From Pseudomonadota bacterium (GTDB lineage Bacteria > Pseudomonadota > Gammaproteobacteria > Steroidobacterales > Steroidobacteraceae): a stretch of DNA of 64,000 nucleotides. A program made the position numbers and the translations under genes. A model generated the notes under the pieces. That model saw only the letters and a list, made by a program, of their open reading frames with translations. It did not search any database and was not told the DNA's origin. Location: NCBI GenBank assembly GCA_025355245.1, contig JANXZZ010000270.1:1-64000 (forward strand). Direction: 5' to 3'. Shown here piece by piece: positions 25,193-33,491 of this stretch (positions are counted from its first letter, which is position 1; each line of letters opens with the position of its first letter).

Positions 25193-26232
25193 AGCGTCAG
25201 GCGCCGCCCGACGCTGCGCTCGAAGACGCGGGCGAAGCGCGTCAGCAGCCATTCGCAGTGGCGCGCGGCGCGGCGGCGATCGCCCTGCACGTAGAGCTCG
25301 AGCTCGGTCGCGCGCCTGATCGCGGTGCGCATGACCTGGTGGATCAGGTAGGCGCTGCAGCCGACGCGCGCGGCCACGAGCTCGTGGAGTTTCGGGCGCA
25401 GGCGCCTGAGCAGCGTCGCGGCGCGCAGGCGCTCGCGTCCGGGCTCGCGCGAGAACACCCGGTCGAGGAGTTCGTCCTCCTCGCGGCGGGTCGGCGGCGA
25501 GTAGCGCTTCAGCATCGCCCGGTAGTGCTCGCGCAGCGTCCGCGTGTCGTGCACGAGGGAGTCGATGTGCAGGCGCGTGCGCACCGCCGCCGGCTCCTCG
25601 CGTACCTCGCGCATGAGCCGATCGACGAATTCGAGCTTGGCGAGCGCGGGCCAGCCCGCGTAGTGGGAGCGCCAGCGCGAGGCGGGCTTGAGCCACACCG
25701 CGAAGGTCTCGGCGAAGTCCTCGGTGGGGTGGCTCTGCGCGTACCAGCTGCCGAGGTGCTGGACGTAGCGGCGGCTGCCGGGCCGCGTGCGGTAGCTGTC
25801 GGGGTACGGCAGCGAGGCGGGCCCGAAGGTCTCGCGCCACAGGCGCCGGCGCCTCAAGCGGTAGGCGTTGTCGATCGCGTGCCCGGCCTCGTGGCGCAGG
25901 ATGCGCATGACCCAATTGCGGTTGCCGCCCTCGACCTCGCCGAGCATGCGCCGCTCGAGCTGGCGCAGGCGCGGGTGGGTCAGGAAGAACGGCACCGCGA
26001 ATCCGGGCACGCCGTCCGGCGTGAACCACTCCTCGCCCAGCCAGCAGTGCGGCCGGAACTGGATGCCGCGGCGCTCGAGGTCCTCGTATAGGCGCGCGAT
26101 CAGGGCCGCGAACGGCGAGCCGTCAAGCGTGAGCCCTAGGTCGCAGAAGCGCACCTCGAGCAGCTCCTCGTCCGGGAGCTTGGCCCACCAGTAGCCGCGA
26201 CGGGCGCGACGCGACCGGATCCGGGACGGCAC
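25189..26232 (-). CDS. Putative zinc metallopeptidase with HEAGH motif
   Basis: A 347-aa protein. GTG 26232 is chosen: it has GGGAG upstream and no Met lies nearby in frame. The core is GEEWFTPDGVPGFAVPFFL, then MRILRHEAGHAIDNAYRL, the HExxH zinc site, and QSHPTEDFAETFAVWL, where the downstream Glu may be the third ligand. This fits the 'putative zinc-binding metallopeptidase' (Mx) family. The C-terminal ~100 residues are Arg-rich and helical. No signal peptide, so cytoplasmic. It is translationally coupled to the ATP-grasp ligase, a pairing that suggests joint handling of one peptide-like substrate. Confidence 0.8.
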   Translation of the reverse strand: MPSRIRSRRARRGYWWAKLPDEELLEVRFCDLGLTLDGSPFAALIARLYEDLERRGIQFRPHCWLGEEWFTPDGVPGFAVPFFLTHPRLRQLERRMLGEVEGGNRNWVMRILRHEAGHAIDNAYRLRRRRLWRETFGPASLPYPDSYRTRPGSRRYVQHLGSWYAQSHPTEDFAETFAVWLKPASRWRSHYAGWPALAKLEFVDRLMREVREEPAAVRTRLHIDSLVHDTRTLREHYRAMLKRYSPPTRREEDELLDRVFSREPGRERLRAATLLRRLRPKLHELVAARVGCSAYLIHQVMRTAIRRATELELYVQGDRRRAARHCEWLLTRFARVFERSVGRRLTL

Positions 26233-26243
26233 TTCGAGTCTCC

Positions 26244-27794
26244 CTACTCCAGGGCGATGCGCCTGAGCGCACTCGCCAGCAGCCGGTCCGCGCTCGTCCC
26301 GATCTGTGGACCGAGCGCGAGCCCCGACACCCAGTGCGGCGGCAGGCCCTCCGCGCCATAGAGCGCGCCGGCGAGACTGCCGAGCAGTGCGCCGTTGGCA
26401 TCGGCATCGAGCCCGAGGTTCACGGCGCCGAGCACAGTATCGCGATACTGCATGCCGCGGGCCAGCGCCCAGAGCGCGAGGGCGAGGCTGTCGAGCGCGG
26501 TGCCGCCCGCGACCGGCACGAACCCGGGGACTCGCCAGCTGCCGGCCGCCACCGCCGCCACCTCGCGCCTGAGCGGCCGGCGCTGCCAGAGGCCGGCGAC
26601 GGGCGTGAAATCGGGCGCCACCAGCGCCTGCCGCGTCGCGCCCTGCAGCGCGCCAACCGTCAGCGCCCCGACGTAGCGACACGCATCGAGCACCACGGGA
26701 GCCTGGTGGGTCGGGCGCGCGACCTCCGCCGCGAGCTCGATCGCGGCCTCGGGGTCGCTCAGCGCGAACGCGGCGGCGACTCCCGCGCGGACCAGCGGCT
26801 CCGTGTCGGCGCGCGCGGGATCGTGGGAACCGGCGAAAGGATTGCCGCTCCACTGCGCCTGGGCGATGGCCTTGGCGGTCGATGCGGTGATGCCGAGGCA
26901 GTGCCCGGTCGCGGAGCCGTAACCCTCGCGCTGCCAGCGGAACAGCCGGCCGACGAAGTCGCGTGCGTCGAAGCCGTCGCTCTCGGCCAGGCTCTCCGCG
27001 AGCAGCAGCGCGACCGCGGTGTCATCGGACCACGCGCCGCGCGGCAGCTCGTAAGGTCCGCCGCCGAGCAGGTCGCCGAGCGGCGTGAACGAGCCCGGGC
27101 GCCGGTGCTGCGCGGGCGCCGCGAGCGCATCGCCGAGCGCGAGTCCGAGCAGCAGGCCGCGATAGCGGTCCTTGAGTCGGTCCGCGACCTCGGCCGCCCG
27201 CGCCGGGCGAGCGGGCTCGGGCCGCTCACGCCGCGGTGCGGCCGGACCGTCCCGCTCGCACCACGCACGGACGTAGCTGGCCTGGGCGGCCGTCTCCGGG
27301 CTGCGCGGCCAGTCGCGATCGCGCCCTGCGGCCTTCCATAGGCGGTCGAGTTCCGCGAGCGCCCGCGCGCCGTCGCCGAGGCGCTCGGCGAGGTAGCAAC
27401 CGACGACCGTCCCGGTACGGCCGATCCCGGCGCGGCAATGAATGTAGAGGCAATGGCCGCCCGCGAGCGCCGCGTCGATTTCCGCCAGGATCTCGCGCAT
27501 CTCCTCCCTTGAGAGCGGCAGGCCGTGGTCCGCGACCGGGTAGCGGGAATATCTGACGGCGCCACCCGCATCCTGGTCGGTCGGCCCGGGCAGGAGCTCG
27601 TCGTACTCCGGCAGCTCACCGGGCCAGGTGAGGTCGATGAACCAATCGATGCCGAGCGCGAGCAGCGATCCGATGCGCGCGGTCGCGTAGCTCGGCTCCA
27701 CGTGTCCGGGATAGGCGCCGGCGAGGAAGCGCCCGGACTCGACCCAGTAGGTCCCCGGCGGCGGCGTGCTAGCGGGGGACTGCGCGGCGCTCAC
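26244..27794 (-). CDS. Dual-specificity phosphatase / ADP-ribosylglycohydrolase fusion
   Basis: A 516-aa two-domain protein. Residues ~1-170 form a protein tyrosine/dual-specificity phosphatase with the P-loop [21 protein letters not shown] (CX5R) and an upstream acid loop around [11 protein letters not shown]. Residues ~200-516 are a DraG-type ADP-ribosylglycohydrolase: [15 protein letters not shown], the Mg-binding [14 protein letters not shown] and [22 protein letters not shown]. Both catalytic sites look intact. It may erase ADP-ribose and phosphate marks on the same target, or process ADP-ribose 1''-phosphate-like molecules; this is inference. It starts at GTG overlapping the ttcA stop (GTGA). 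Confidence 0.9.
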   Translation of the reverse strand: MSAAQSPASTPPPGTYWVESGRFLAGAYPGHVEPSYATARIGSLLALGIDWFIDLTWPGELPEYDELLPGPTDQDAGGAVRYSRYPVADHGLPLSREEMREILAEIDAALAGGHCLYIHCRAGIGRTGTVVGCYLAERLGDGARALAELDRLWKAAGRDRDWPRSPETAAQASYVRAWCERDGPAAPRRERPEPARPARAAEVADRLKDRYRGLLLGLALGDALAAPAQHRRPGSFTPLGDLLGGGPYELPRGAWSDDTAVALLLAESLAESDGFDARDFVGRLFRWQREGYGSATGHCLGITASTAKAIAQAQWSGNPFAGSHDPARADTEPLVRAGVAAAFALSDPEAAIELAAEVARPTHQAPVVLDACRYVGALTVGALQGATRQALVAPDFTPVAGLWQRRPLRREVAAVAAGSWRVPGFVPVAGGTALDSLALALWALARGMQYRDTVLGAVNLGLDADANGALLGSLAGALYGAEGLPPHWVSGLALGPQIGTSADRLLASALRRIALE

Positions 27795-28687
27795 TCGGCG
27801 GCCCCGACCTCCGCAGGCGCGGTCGGCGCGAACGCGCGCCGATCCTCGAGGCTCGCGAAATCAAACAGCCGGCGGTCCGCGAGCTGCGAGGGCGCGACGT
27901 CGGTCAGTGCCGCGAACACCGATTCGACGCGGCCGGGGTGCTCGCGCTCCCAGTCGCGCAGCATCCGGCCGGCGCGCTCGCGCTCGAGGTTTGCCTGCGA
28001 GCCGCACAGCGTGCACGGGATCAGCGGAAATCGCCTGGCGCGCGCATAGCGCGTGATCGCGCGCTCGGTCACGTAGGCGAGCGGGCGGATCACGATGTGG
28101 CGCCCGTCGTCGGAAAGCAGTTTGGGCGGCATCGCCTTCAGCTTGCCGCCGTGAAAGAGGTTGAGAAAGAAGGTCTCGAGGATGTCGTCGCGGTGGTGGC
28201 CGAGCGCGATCTTGGTGATGCCGTTTTCCGCAGCGTAGCGGTATAGCGCGCCGCGACGCAGGCGCGAGCACAGCCCGCACATGGTCTTGCCCGCGGGAAT
28301 GACCCGCTTGACCACGCGGTAGGTGTCCTGCTCGATCACGTGCCAGGGGACGCCGAGCCGGGTCAGGTAGTCGGGCAGCACGCGCTCGGGAAAGCCGGGC
28401 TGCTTCTGGTCGAGGTTGACCGCGATGAGCTCGAAGCGGACCGGCGCGCTGCGCTGCAGCGACAGCAGCAGATCGAGGAGCGTGTAGGAATCCTTGCCGC
28501 CCGACAGGCACACCATCACGCGATCGCCGTCGCGGATCATGGCGTAGTCGTCGATCGCCTTGCCGACGAGGCCGCGCAGTTCCGCCTGCAGGCGCTTGAA
28601 GGTCCTCGAAGCGCGCACGGGATCGGCGGCGACGGAGGGTCGGGCCGCGGGCGTCACACGCTCGGGATGAAGGACGACGGCGGACAT
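27791..28687 (-). CDS. ttcA: tRNA 2-thiocytidine(32) synthetase TtcA
   Basis: A 298-aa enzyme that thiolates C32 of some tRNAs using ATP and an Fe-S cluster. The PP-loop is [19 protein letters not shown]. The two cysteine pairs are [11 protein letters not shown] and the C-terminal [14 protein letters not shown], as in Ttc[19 protein letters not shown] is another family block. E. coli TtcA has 311 aa. ATG 28687 is preferred to 28726, which overlaps the upstream gene. It is the second gene of the M32-to-apt operon. Confidence 0.95.
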   Translation of the reverse strand: MSAVVLHPERVTPAARPSVAADPVRASRTFKRLQAELRGLVGKAIDDYAMIRDGDRVMVCLSGGKDSYTLLDLLLSLQRSAPVRFELIAVNLDQKQPGFPERVLPDYLTRLGVPWHVIEQDTYRVVKRVIPAGKTMCGLCSRLRRGALYRYAAENGITKIALGHHRDDILETFFLNLFHGGKLKAMPPKLLSDDGRHIVIRPLAYVTERAITRYARARRFPLIPCTLCGSQANLERERAGRMLRDWEREHPGRVESVFAALTDVAPSQLADRRLFDFASLEDRRAFAPTAPAEVGAAE

Positions 28688-28697
28688 CGGCGACGCC

Positions 28698-30197
28698 TCA
28701 GCGCGGTTCCAGGTACTTCGCTTCAAGGTACCTGAGCGCGGGCGCGGCTGACAGTGGCCTGTCGGTCGCTTCCTTGACGAGGTCCTGGACGGTCAGTTTG
28801 GCGCCCGAGGAATGCACCCGCTCGCGCAACCACGTGAACAGGCCCTCGAACTGCCCGCGCGAGATTTCCTCGTCGAGGTTCTCGTGCGCGGCGCGGAGCT
28901 TTTCCCACAACTGGATCGCGATCAGGGAGCCGAGCGCGTAGGCCGGGAAGTAGCCGAACTGGCCGACCGCCCAGTGCACGTCCTGCAGGCAGCCTTCGAC
29001 GTCGTTCTGGGGACGCAGGCCGAGGCGCGTCTGGGCGCTTTCGTTCCAGGCCTCCGGCAGGTCGGCGACGCTGAGGTCGCCCGACAGCAGACGCTTTTCG
29101 AGGTCGTAGCGCAGCAGGATGTGCGCCGGATAGGTGAGCTCGTCCGCGTCCGCGCGCACGAGGCTGCGCTGCACGCGCGTCAGGTGCCGGTAGAGGTTCT
29201 CGACCTCCCATTCGGGGCCGCTGACGCCGTAGTGCTTCTCGAGCAGCGGCTTCAGGTAGGTCAGGAACGGCCGGCTGCGCACCACCAGGTTTTCGATGAA
29301 CAGCGACTGGCTCTCCTCGAGCGCCATGCCGCGGTTGCGCCCGACGGGCTGGTCGCGCCAGGCCGTGGGCAAGCCGATGTCGTACATCGCGTGCCCGGTT
29401 TCGTGCAGCGCACCCAGCAGTCCCTGGAACGGGTCGCTGGCCTCGAAGCGGGTCGTGATGCGGATGTCGCCGGCCATGCCTTCCGTGAACGGATGCTCGC
29501 TCTCATCGACGCGGCCGCGGTCGAAGGGAAAGCCGACCGCCTTCATCGCCTCGAGGCAGAGCGCGCGCTGTTTCGCCGGCGCGAACTTGCCCGTCAGCGG
29601 CAGGGACGGATTCGCGGCCTGCAGCTCGATCGCCTCGCGGACCAGCGTCGGCAGCCGCCGCGCGAGCGACTTGAACAGCGTATCGATGTCGGCGGCGGTG
29701 ACGCCGGGGCTGAATTCATCGACGAGCGCATCGTAGGGTGCGAGGCCGAGGTGCTGGCCGAGGAGCCCCGCGCGGTCGCGGATCAGCTGCAGCACCTCCG
29801 CCAGGTGCGGGGCGAAATCCGCGTAGCGGTTGGTACGGCGCGCCTCGAGCCAGTAGAGCTCGGCGCGCGCGCTCGCCTTGGCGAGGCGCGAGACCAGGGA
29901 GTTCGGCATCGCGAGCGCGTGGTCGCGCTGGCGGCGCATCTCGCGCAGGTTCGCGAGCTGCCAGTCCTCGAGGCTCTGCGAGTTGGCGTGCGCGCGGTCG
30001 ATCAGGCGCGAGACCTTGGGCGAACCCAGGATCGCGTGGCACTCGGTCTCGAGCGCGGCCAGCTGCTCGCCGCGGACCTCGGCGCTGCCGCGCGGCATCA
30101 TGACGGCGGAGTCCCAGCGCAGGAGCGCGAGCGCGCCGCGAAACGCGTGCACGCGTCGAAACTCCTCCTCGAGCTGCTGGTAGGGCGAAGCGGCCAT
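28698..30197 (-). CDS. M32-family metallocarboxypeptidase
   Basis: A 499-aa carboxypeptidase Taq-type protein, matching the family's ~500 aa. The zinc site is [16 protein letters not shown] (HExxH), followed by the third ligand region [35 protein letters not shown] and [18 protein letters not shown] are typical. It removes C-terminal residues from peptides in the cytoplasm. It is the first gene of a minus-strand operon with ttcA 10 nt downstream. Confidence 0.95.
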   Translation of the reverse strand: MAASPYQQLEEEFRRVHAFRGALALLRWDSAVMMPRGSAEVRGEQLAALETECHAILGSPKVSRLIDRAHANSQSLEDWQLANLREMRRQRDHALAMPNSLVSRLAKASARAELYWLEARRTNRYADFAPHLAEVLQLIRDRAGLLGQHLGLAPYDALVDEFSPGVTAADIDTLFKSLARRLPTLVREAIELQAANPSLPLTGKFAPAKQRALCLEAMKAVGFPFDRGRVDESEHPFTEGMAGDIRITTRFEASDPFQGLLGALHETGHAMYDIGLPTAWRDQPVGRNRGMALEESQSLFIENLVVRSRPFLTYLKPLLEKHYGVSGPEWEVENLYRHLTRVQRSLVRADADELTYPAHILLRYDLEKRLLSGDLSVADLPEAWNESAQTRLGLRPQNDVEGCLQDVHWAVGQFGYFPAYALGSLIAIQLWEKLRAAHENLDEEISRGQFEGLFTWLRERVHSSGAKLTVQDLVKEATDRPLSAAPALRYLEAKYLEPR

Positions 30198-30482
30198 GAT
30201 CCCCTTGAGGCCCGCCAGTCGCGTTGCTTGTCGGAATCAACCGCCCGAGGGAGGGCTGGTCGGAGTCGTCGCAGGCACTGGTCGGGTGACTGGCAGTGTA
30301 CCAGCGACCCCCTTCAGGGCGGCCCCTAAATGCTCATAAGGCATTGTTTATTATGCAGAAAGATAAATATTACGCTCTTGACACTGCCGCCGCCGGGTCG
30401 CGCCGGTGGGGGTGCTCGGGAGCCGACCCTTAAGGCCGCCGCGCCCGGCGTTTCAGGGGCCCTCAGGGGTCCCGCGGCAGCC
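30198..30482 (-). other. 285-nt gap holding the promoter region of the M32-apt operon
   Basis: It lies between the phaC stop and the M32 start, both minus strand. A conspicuous A+T-rich block (about 30327-30375) contains minus-strand TAATAT and ATAATA candidates for a -10 box. I see no clear -35 partner or phaC terminator hairpin with a U-tract. Confidence 0.45.
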
Positions 30483-31535
30483 TCACCGCCCCTTCAGCCA
30501 GGCCGCGATCTGGGTCGGCACGGCGGCCGCCCTGGAGCTCACATAGATGCCGATGTGCCCGCCCTCGAAGGCAATCTCGCGGTAGTCCCTGGAGCCCACG
30601 AGGCCGCCCAGCGCGCGCGCCGCCGCCGGCGGTACCAGGTGGTCGGCGGTCGCGTAGATGTTGAGCACCGGCATCGTGATGCGCCCGAGATCGATCGCGC
30701 GTCCGGCGAGCGTCGCGGTGCCCTTGGCGAGGCGGTTCTCCTGGTAGAACCATTTGATGAACTCACCAAATGCCTGCCCCGCCTGGTCGGGGCTGTCGAA
30801 GATCCACTTCTCCATGCGCAAGAAGGACTCGAGCGCGCGCGGGTCGTCGGCGCCGTCGACGAGCGCGAGGTACTTCTGCAGCGTCAGGCGAAACGGCATC
30901 AACGACAGGAAGGTTGCATTGAGCAACTCCCCCGGCACGTTGCCGAAGGTCTCGACGAGCCGGTCGACGTCGCTGCCGCGCGCCCACTTCGACAACAGGT
31001 TGTCCGGCGTGTGGAAGTCGACCGGGGTCACCATCGTGACCAGCCGGCGGATGCGCGCGGGCTCGAGGCTCGTGTAAAGGAGCGACAGCGTCCCGCCCTG
31101 GCACACGCCGAGCAGATCGACGGGCCGGCGACCGCCGTCGATGGCCTCGACCGCACGGTGCAGGTAGCCGAGCGTGTAGTCGGCGAGCCCGGTGTGCCGG
31201 TCGCCGCGATCCGGATAGCCCCAATCGAGCAGGTAGACGTCGAGGCCCTGCGCCAGCAGCCCGCGGATCAACGAACGGTCGGGCTGCAGGTCGAGTACGG
31301 TCGGGCGATTGACGAGCGCGAACACCACCAACAGCGGCGGCCGGCCGCTCGCCCGCGCGTCCGAGCGGTAGCGCCACAGCGTGACTTTGCCGTCGCGGTA
31401 GACGGCGTCGCGAGGGGCGGTCGCGAGCGTCACGGGCGGCAGCGATGCGATGAGCGCGCTGCTCGCCGCCAGCCGCCGCTGGAACTCGCGCACCTCGCGC
31501 TCGACGGCGCCGGCGTCGGGGGCGGTCGTGTTCAT
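30483..31535 (-). CDS. phaC: Class III PHA synthase, catalytic subunit PhaC
   Basis: A 350-aa alpha/beta-hydrolase-fold polyhydroxyalkanoate synthase; class III PhaC proteins are about 355 aa. The lipase-like box with the catalytic cysteine is DLLGVCQGGTLSLLY; the Asp is in IYATADHLVPPAA and the His in FEGGHIGIYV. DWGYPDRGDR and LDVYLLDWG are further PhaC blocks. It polymerises (R)-3-hydroxyacyl-CoA at the granule surface together with PhaE. ATG 31535 overlaps the phaE stop (ATGA), so the subunits are translationally coupled. Confidence 0.95.
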   Translation of the reverse strand: MNTTAPDAGAVEREVREFQRRLAASSALIASLPPVTLATAPRDAVYRDGKVTLWRYRSDARASGRPPLLVVFALVNRPTVLDLQPDRSLIRGLLAQGLDVYLLDWGYPDRGDRHTGLADYTLGYLHRAVEAIDGGRRPVDLLGVCQGGTLSLLYTSLEPARIRRLVTMVTPVDFHTPDNLLSKWARGSDVDRLVETFGNVPGELLNATFLSLMPFRLTLQKYLALVDGADDPRALESFLRMEKWIFDSPDQAGQAFGEFIKWFYQENRLAKGTATLAGRAIDLGRITMPVLNIYATADHLVPPAAARALGGLVGSRDYREIAFEGGHIGIYVSSRAAAVPTQIAAWLKGR

Positions 31536-32233
31536 GGGCGGCGCTTGCGGACCTTGCGCGCGGGCGGCTTCGCGCGCGCCGCCGGCTTGGCGCGCGTGGC
31601 GCGTTTCTGCGGTGCCGACGGCAACGGCGCCGTCGCGCGCAATTCACGCAACTGGTCGTAGAGCGCGTCGACTTCGCTGCGCGTCGGCAAGCCGAGAGCG
31701 CGCGCACCGCGCTCGAGGAATTCCTGCTGCCGGCCGCGCGCGCGCACGAACTCGTTGAGAAGGCGCGCCTGCGCCGCAATGAAGGCATCGGAGTGCGCGG
31801 CCACCTGGTACGCGCCTTCCGCCGAGTCGATGAAGCGGTCGAAGGTCGCGCGCAGCGTGGCCGGCGGGTCCGCCGCGAGCGAGGTTGCGAAGCGCCGCGC
31901 CGTCTCGGTCGAGATGTCCGCAAGGACCTTTGCCCACGCATCAACGGCACTCGCCCATTCGGCGCCCGCCGCCGCGGGCGCGGGCCAGGTCGGAACGGCG
32001 CTGCCGACGAAGCGATCGGCGAGCGCGTGCAGGTCACGGGTGAAGCGGTTCCAGGCCTCGGGCGCGGCCGGACCCGCCGCGGGCCGGGAGAGCGCGGCGT
32101 AGTCCGCGGCGAAACGCGCGAACGCCGCGGTCGCATCGACGGGGCCCGGCGGCACGCCGGTGCCGCCGAGGAAGCCCTCGCCGAGGCGCTTCCACGCCCC
32201 CAGTACGGCTTCGGCCTCATCCACGGGTTTCAC
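31532..32233 (-). CDS. phaE: Class III PHA synthase subunit PhaE, with basic tail
   Basis: A 233-aa protein, shorter than characterised PhaE (~350 aa). The central helical region (RLGEGFLGG, ATLRATFDRFIDSAEGAY, LNEFVRARGRQQEFLERGAR) and the C-terminal GLPTRSEVDALYDQLREL block are PhaE-like; the gene is coupled to phaC. The last ~25 residues are Lys/Arg/Ala/Pro-rich (KRATRAKPAARAKPPARK), like the histone-H1-like tails of PhaF-type phasins, so it might bind DNA. It starts at GTG 32233. A PhaM-like or phasin origin of the tail cannot be excluded. Confidence 0.87.
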   Translation of the reverse strand: MKPVDEAEAVLGAWKRLGEGFLGGTGVPPGPVDATAAFARFAADYAALSRPAAGPAAPEAWNRFTRDLHALADRFVGSAVPTWPAPAAAGAEWASAVDAWAKVLADISTETARRFATSLAADPPATLRATFDRFIDSAEGAYQVAAHSDAFIAAQARLLNEFVRARGRQQEFLERGARALGLPTRSEVDALYDQLRELRATAPLPSAPQKRATRAKPAARAKPPARKVRKRRP

Positions 32234-32379
32234 ATAATTCCATAGTGCGGTGCGGGATTTCGGTCGCTCCCTTCGATGCTGGCTCCCGGGAACGTCGGGT
32301 CCAGCTACCTGTAACTAGCTGTTTTAATACACATTTATCTACGGGTCGAGCGATCGGTCCGGCCGTCGATAAAAACCTG

Positions 32380-32415
32380 TTGCAATGCAAAATAACTTAC
32401 GTATACTGCACTGCA
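32380..32415 (+). promoter_or_regulatory. Phasin promoter with two TGCA-N-TGCA palindromes (likely PhaR operators)
   Basis: TTGCAA (32380-32385), a 16-nt spacer and TATACT (32402-32407) form a good sigma70 promoter. TGCAATGCA (32381-32389) covers the -35 box and TGCACTGCA (32407-32415) begins at the last base of the -10 box and runs past the start site. Both are 9-nt palindromes of the form TGCA-N-TGCA with centres 26 nt apart. TGC/GCA-rich sites are known for PhaR, whose gene lies downstream. Confidence 0.7.
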
Positions 32416-32443
32416 ACAAAGCTTCTCACACCGAGTACACACC

Positions 32444-32809
32444 ATGACCAACACCGCTGCTGAAATCAATGCGTTCCTCGAAAACTCGCGCAAGCTCGCC
32501 GAGCCGGTAGCCCGCTTCCAGGAGCTGACCGCCCGCACCACCGAGCGCTTCGCGCGCTACGGCTACGAAGTGGCCGGCGACTACCTCAACGCCACGATCG
32601 CCGCGCTGCACGCTGCGACGGGCGCGAAGGACCTGCCGGAGCTGCTGAAGAAGCAGGCCGAGCTCGCCAACGCGTACTTCGAGAAGCAGACCCAGCGCTC
32701 GCAGGACCTGCTCAAGATCGCCGGCGAGACCCAGGCGACCGTGACCCAGTGGATCGACCAGACGTCCACCGAGTTCACCGCCCGCGCCAAGACGGCGAAG
32801 GCCGCCTAA
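32444..32809 (+). CDS. Phasin family protein
   Basis: A 121-aa amphipathic helical protein that coats PHA granules. Sequence features: SRKLAEPVARFQELTARTTERFARYGYEVAGDYL and LKKQAELANAYFEKQTQRSQDLLKIAGETQATVTQWI, the helical 'phasin_2' pattern. No cysteine or membrane segment. It is expressed from its own promoter with two palindromic operators and followed by a terminator before phaR. No strong SD is visible upstream of ATG. Confidence 0.9.
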   Translation: MTNTAAEINAFLENSRKLAEPVARFQELTARTTERFARYGYEVAGDYLNATIAALHAATGAKDLPELLKKQAELANAYFEKQTQRSQDLLKIAGETQATVTQWIDQTSTEFTARAKTAKAA

Positions 32810-32859
32810 CGAACCCGCTGCCCGCCGCGGTTGCGGCGGGCGGCAGACCCTCCCCCCTC

Positions 32860-32898
32860 GGGACGGTGTGGCCTTGTGCCCACCGTCCCATTTTCTTT
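32860..32898 (+). terminator. Terminator between the phasin gene and phaR
   Basis: GGGACGGTG and CACCGTCCC form a perfect 9-bp stem with a 12-nt loop, followed by ATTTTCTTT. An earlier G+C stem (32820-32841) lacks a U-tract and may be a 3' stabiliser. Confidence 0.75.
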
Positions 32899-32960
32899 GG
32901 GAATTCGTGCGCTTTTTGCGCTGCGGGGAAACCCCGAACCGTTGGGGTAAACTGAGCGCC

Positions 32961-33491
32961 ATGACAAACGCACGCCTGATCAAGAAATACGCCAATCGCA
33001 GGCTCTACGACGCCTCGCAGTCCCGGCACGTCACGCTCGAGGACATCCGCGAATTCATCATGCACGGCGAGAAGATCACGGTCGTCGAGGACAAGAGCGG
33101 CGAAGACATCACGCGCCTGATCCTGCTGCAGGTCATCGCCGAGCAGGAGCAGTTCGGCAAGCCCATCCTCTCGACCCAGCTGCTCGAGTCGATCATCCGC
33201 TTCTACGGCAACGGCATGCACGAGTTCATGAGCCGCTACCTCGACAAGAGCGTCGAGACCTTTGCCCGCCAGCAGGAGCAGCTGCAGGGTCAGATCTCGA
33301 AGCTGATGGCCAACGCGCCGATGAGTTCCATGGCCGAGATTGCCAAGCAGAACCTCGACTACTGGACGCGCATGCAGGAGTCGGTCGCGACCGCGTTCAT
33401 GCCGATGATGCGCGGCGCCACCGGGGCTAGCCCCGAGGCGGCTCCCGAGGCCCCGACCGACGCCGCCAACGGCAGCGGTACGCGCCGCTAG
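32961..33491 (+). CDS. phaR: Polyhydroxyalkanoate synthesis repressor PhaR
   Basis: A 176-aa regulator. The N-terminal DNA-binding domain is RLIKKYANRRLYDASQSRHVTLEDIREFI, near-identical to the PhaR signature, followed by the PHB-accumulation regulatory domain (QVIAEQEQFGKPILSTQLL, MSRYLDKSVETFARQQEQL). It senses PHA granules and represses phasin and PHA genes. ATG 32961 is chosen over 32868, which would read through the terminator. The palindromes upstream of the phasin gene are its likely targets. Its stop shares a CTAG with the convergent S9 peptidase stop. Confidence 0.95.
   Translation: MTNARLIKKYANRRLYDASQSRHVTLEDIREFIMHGEKITVVEDKSGEDITRLILLQVIAEQEQFGKPILSTQLLESIIRFYGNGMHEFMSRYLDKSVETFARQQEQLQGQISKLMANAPMSSMAEIAKQNLDYWTRMQESVATAFMPMMRGATGASPEAAPEAPTDAANGSGTRR

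Noticed and set aside
32820-32841. G+C hairpin after the phasin gene as a terminator
   Set aside because: A perfect 9-bp stem but no U-tract; the following hairpin at 32860-32898 has one, so that is the better terminator.
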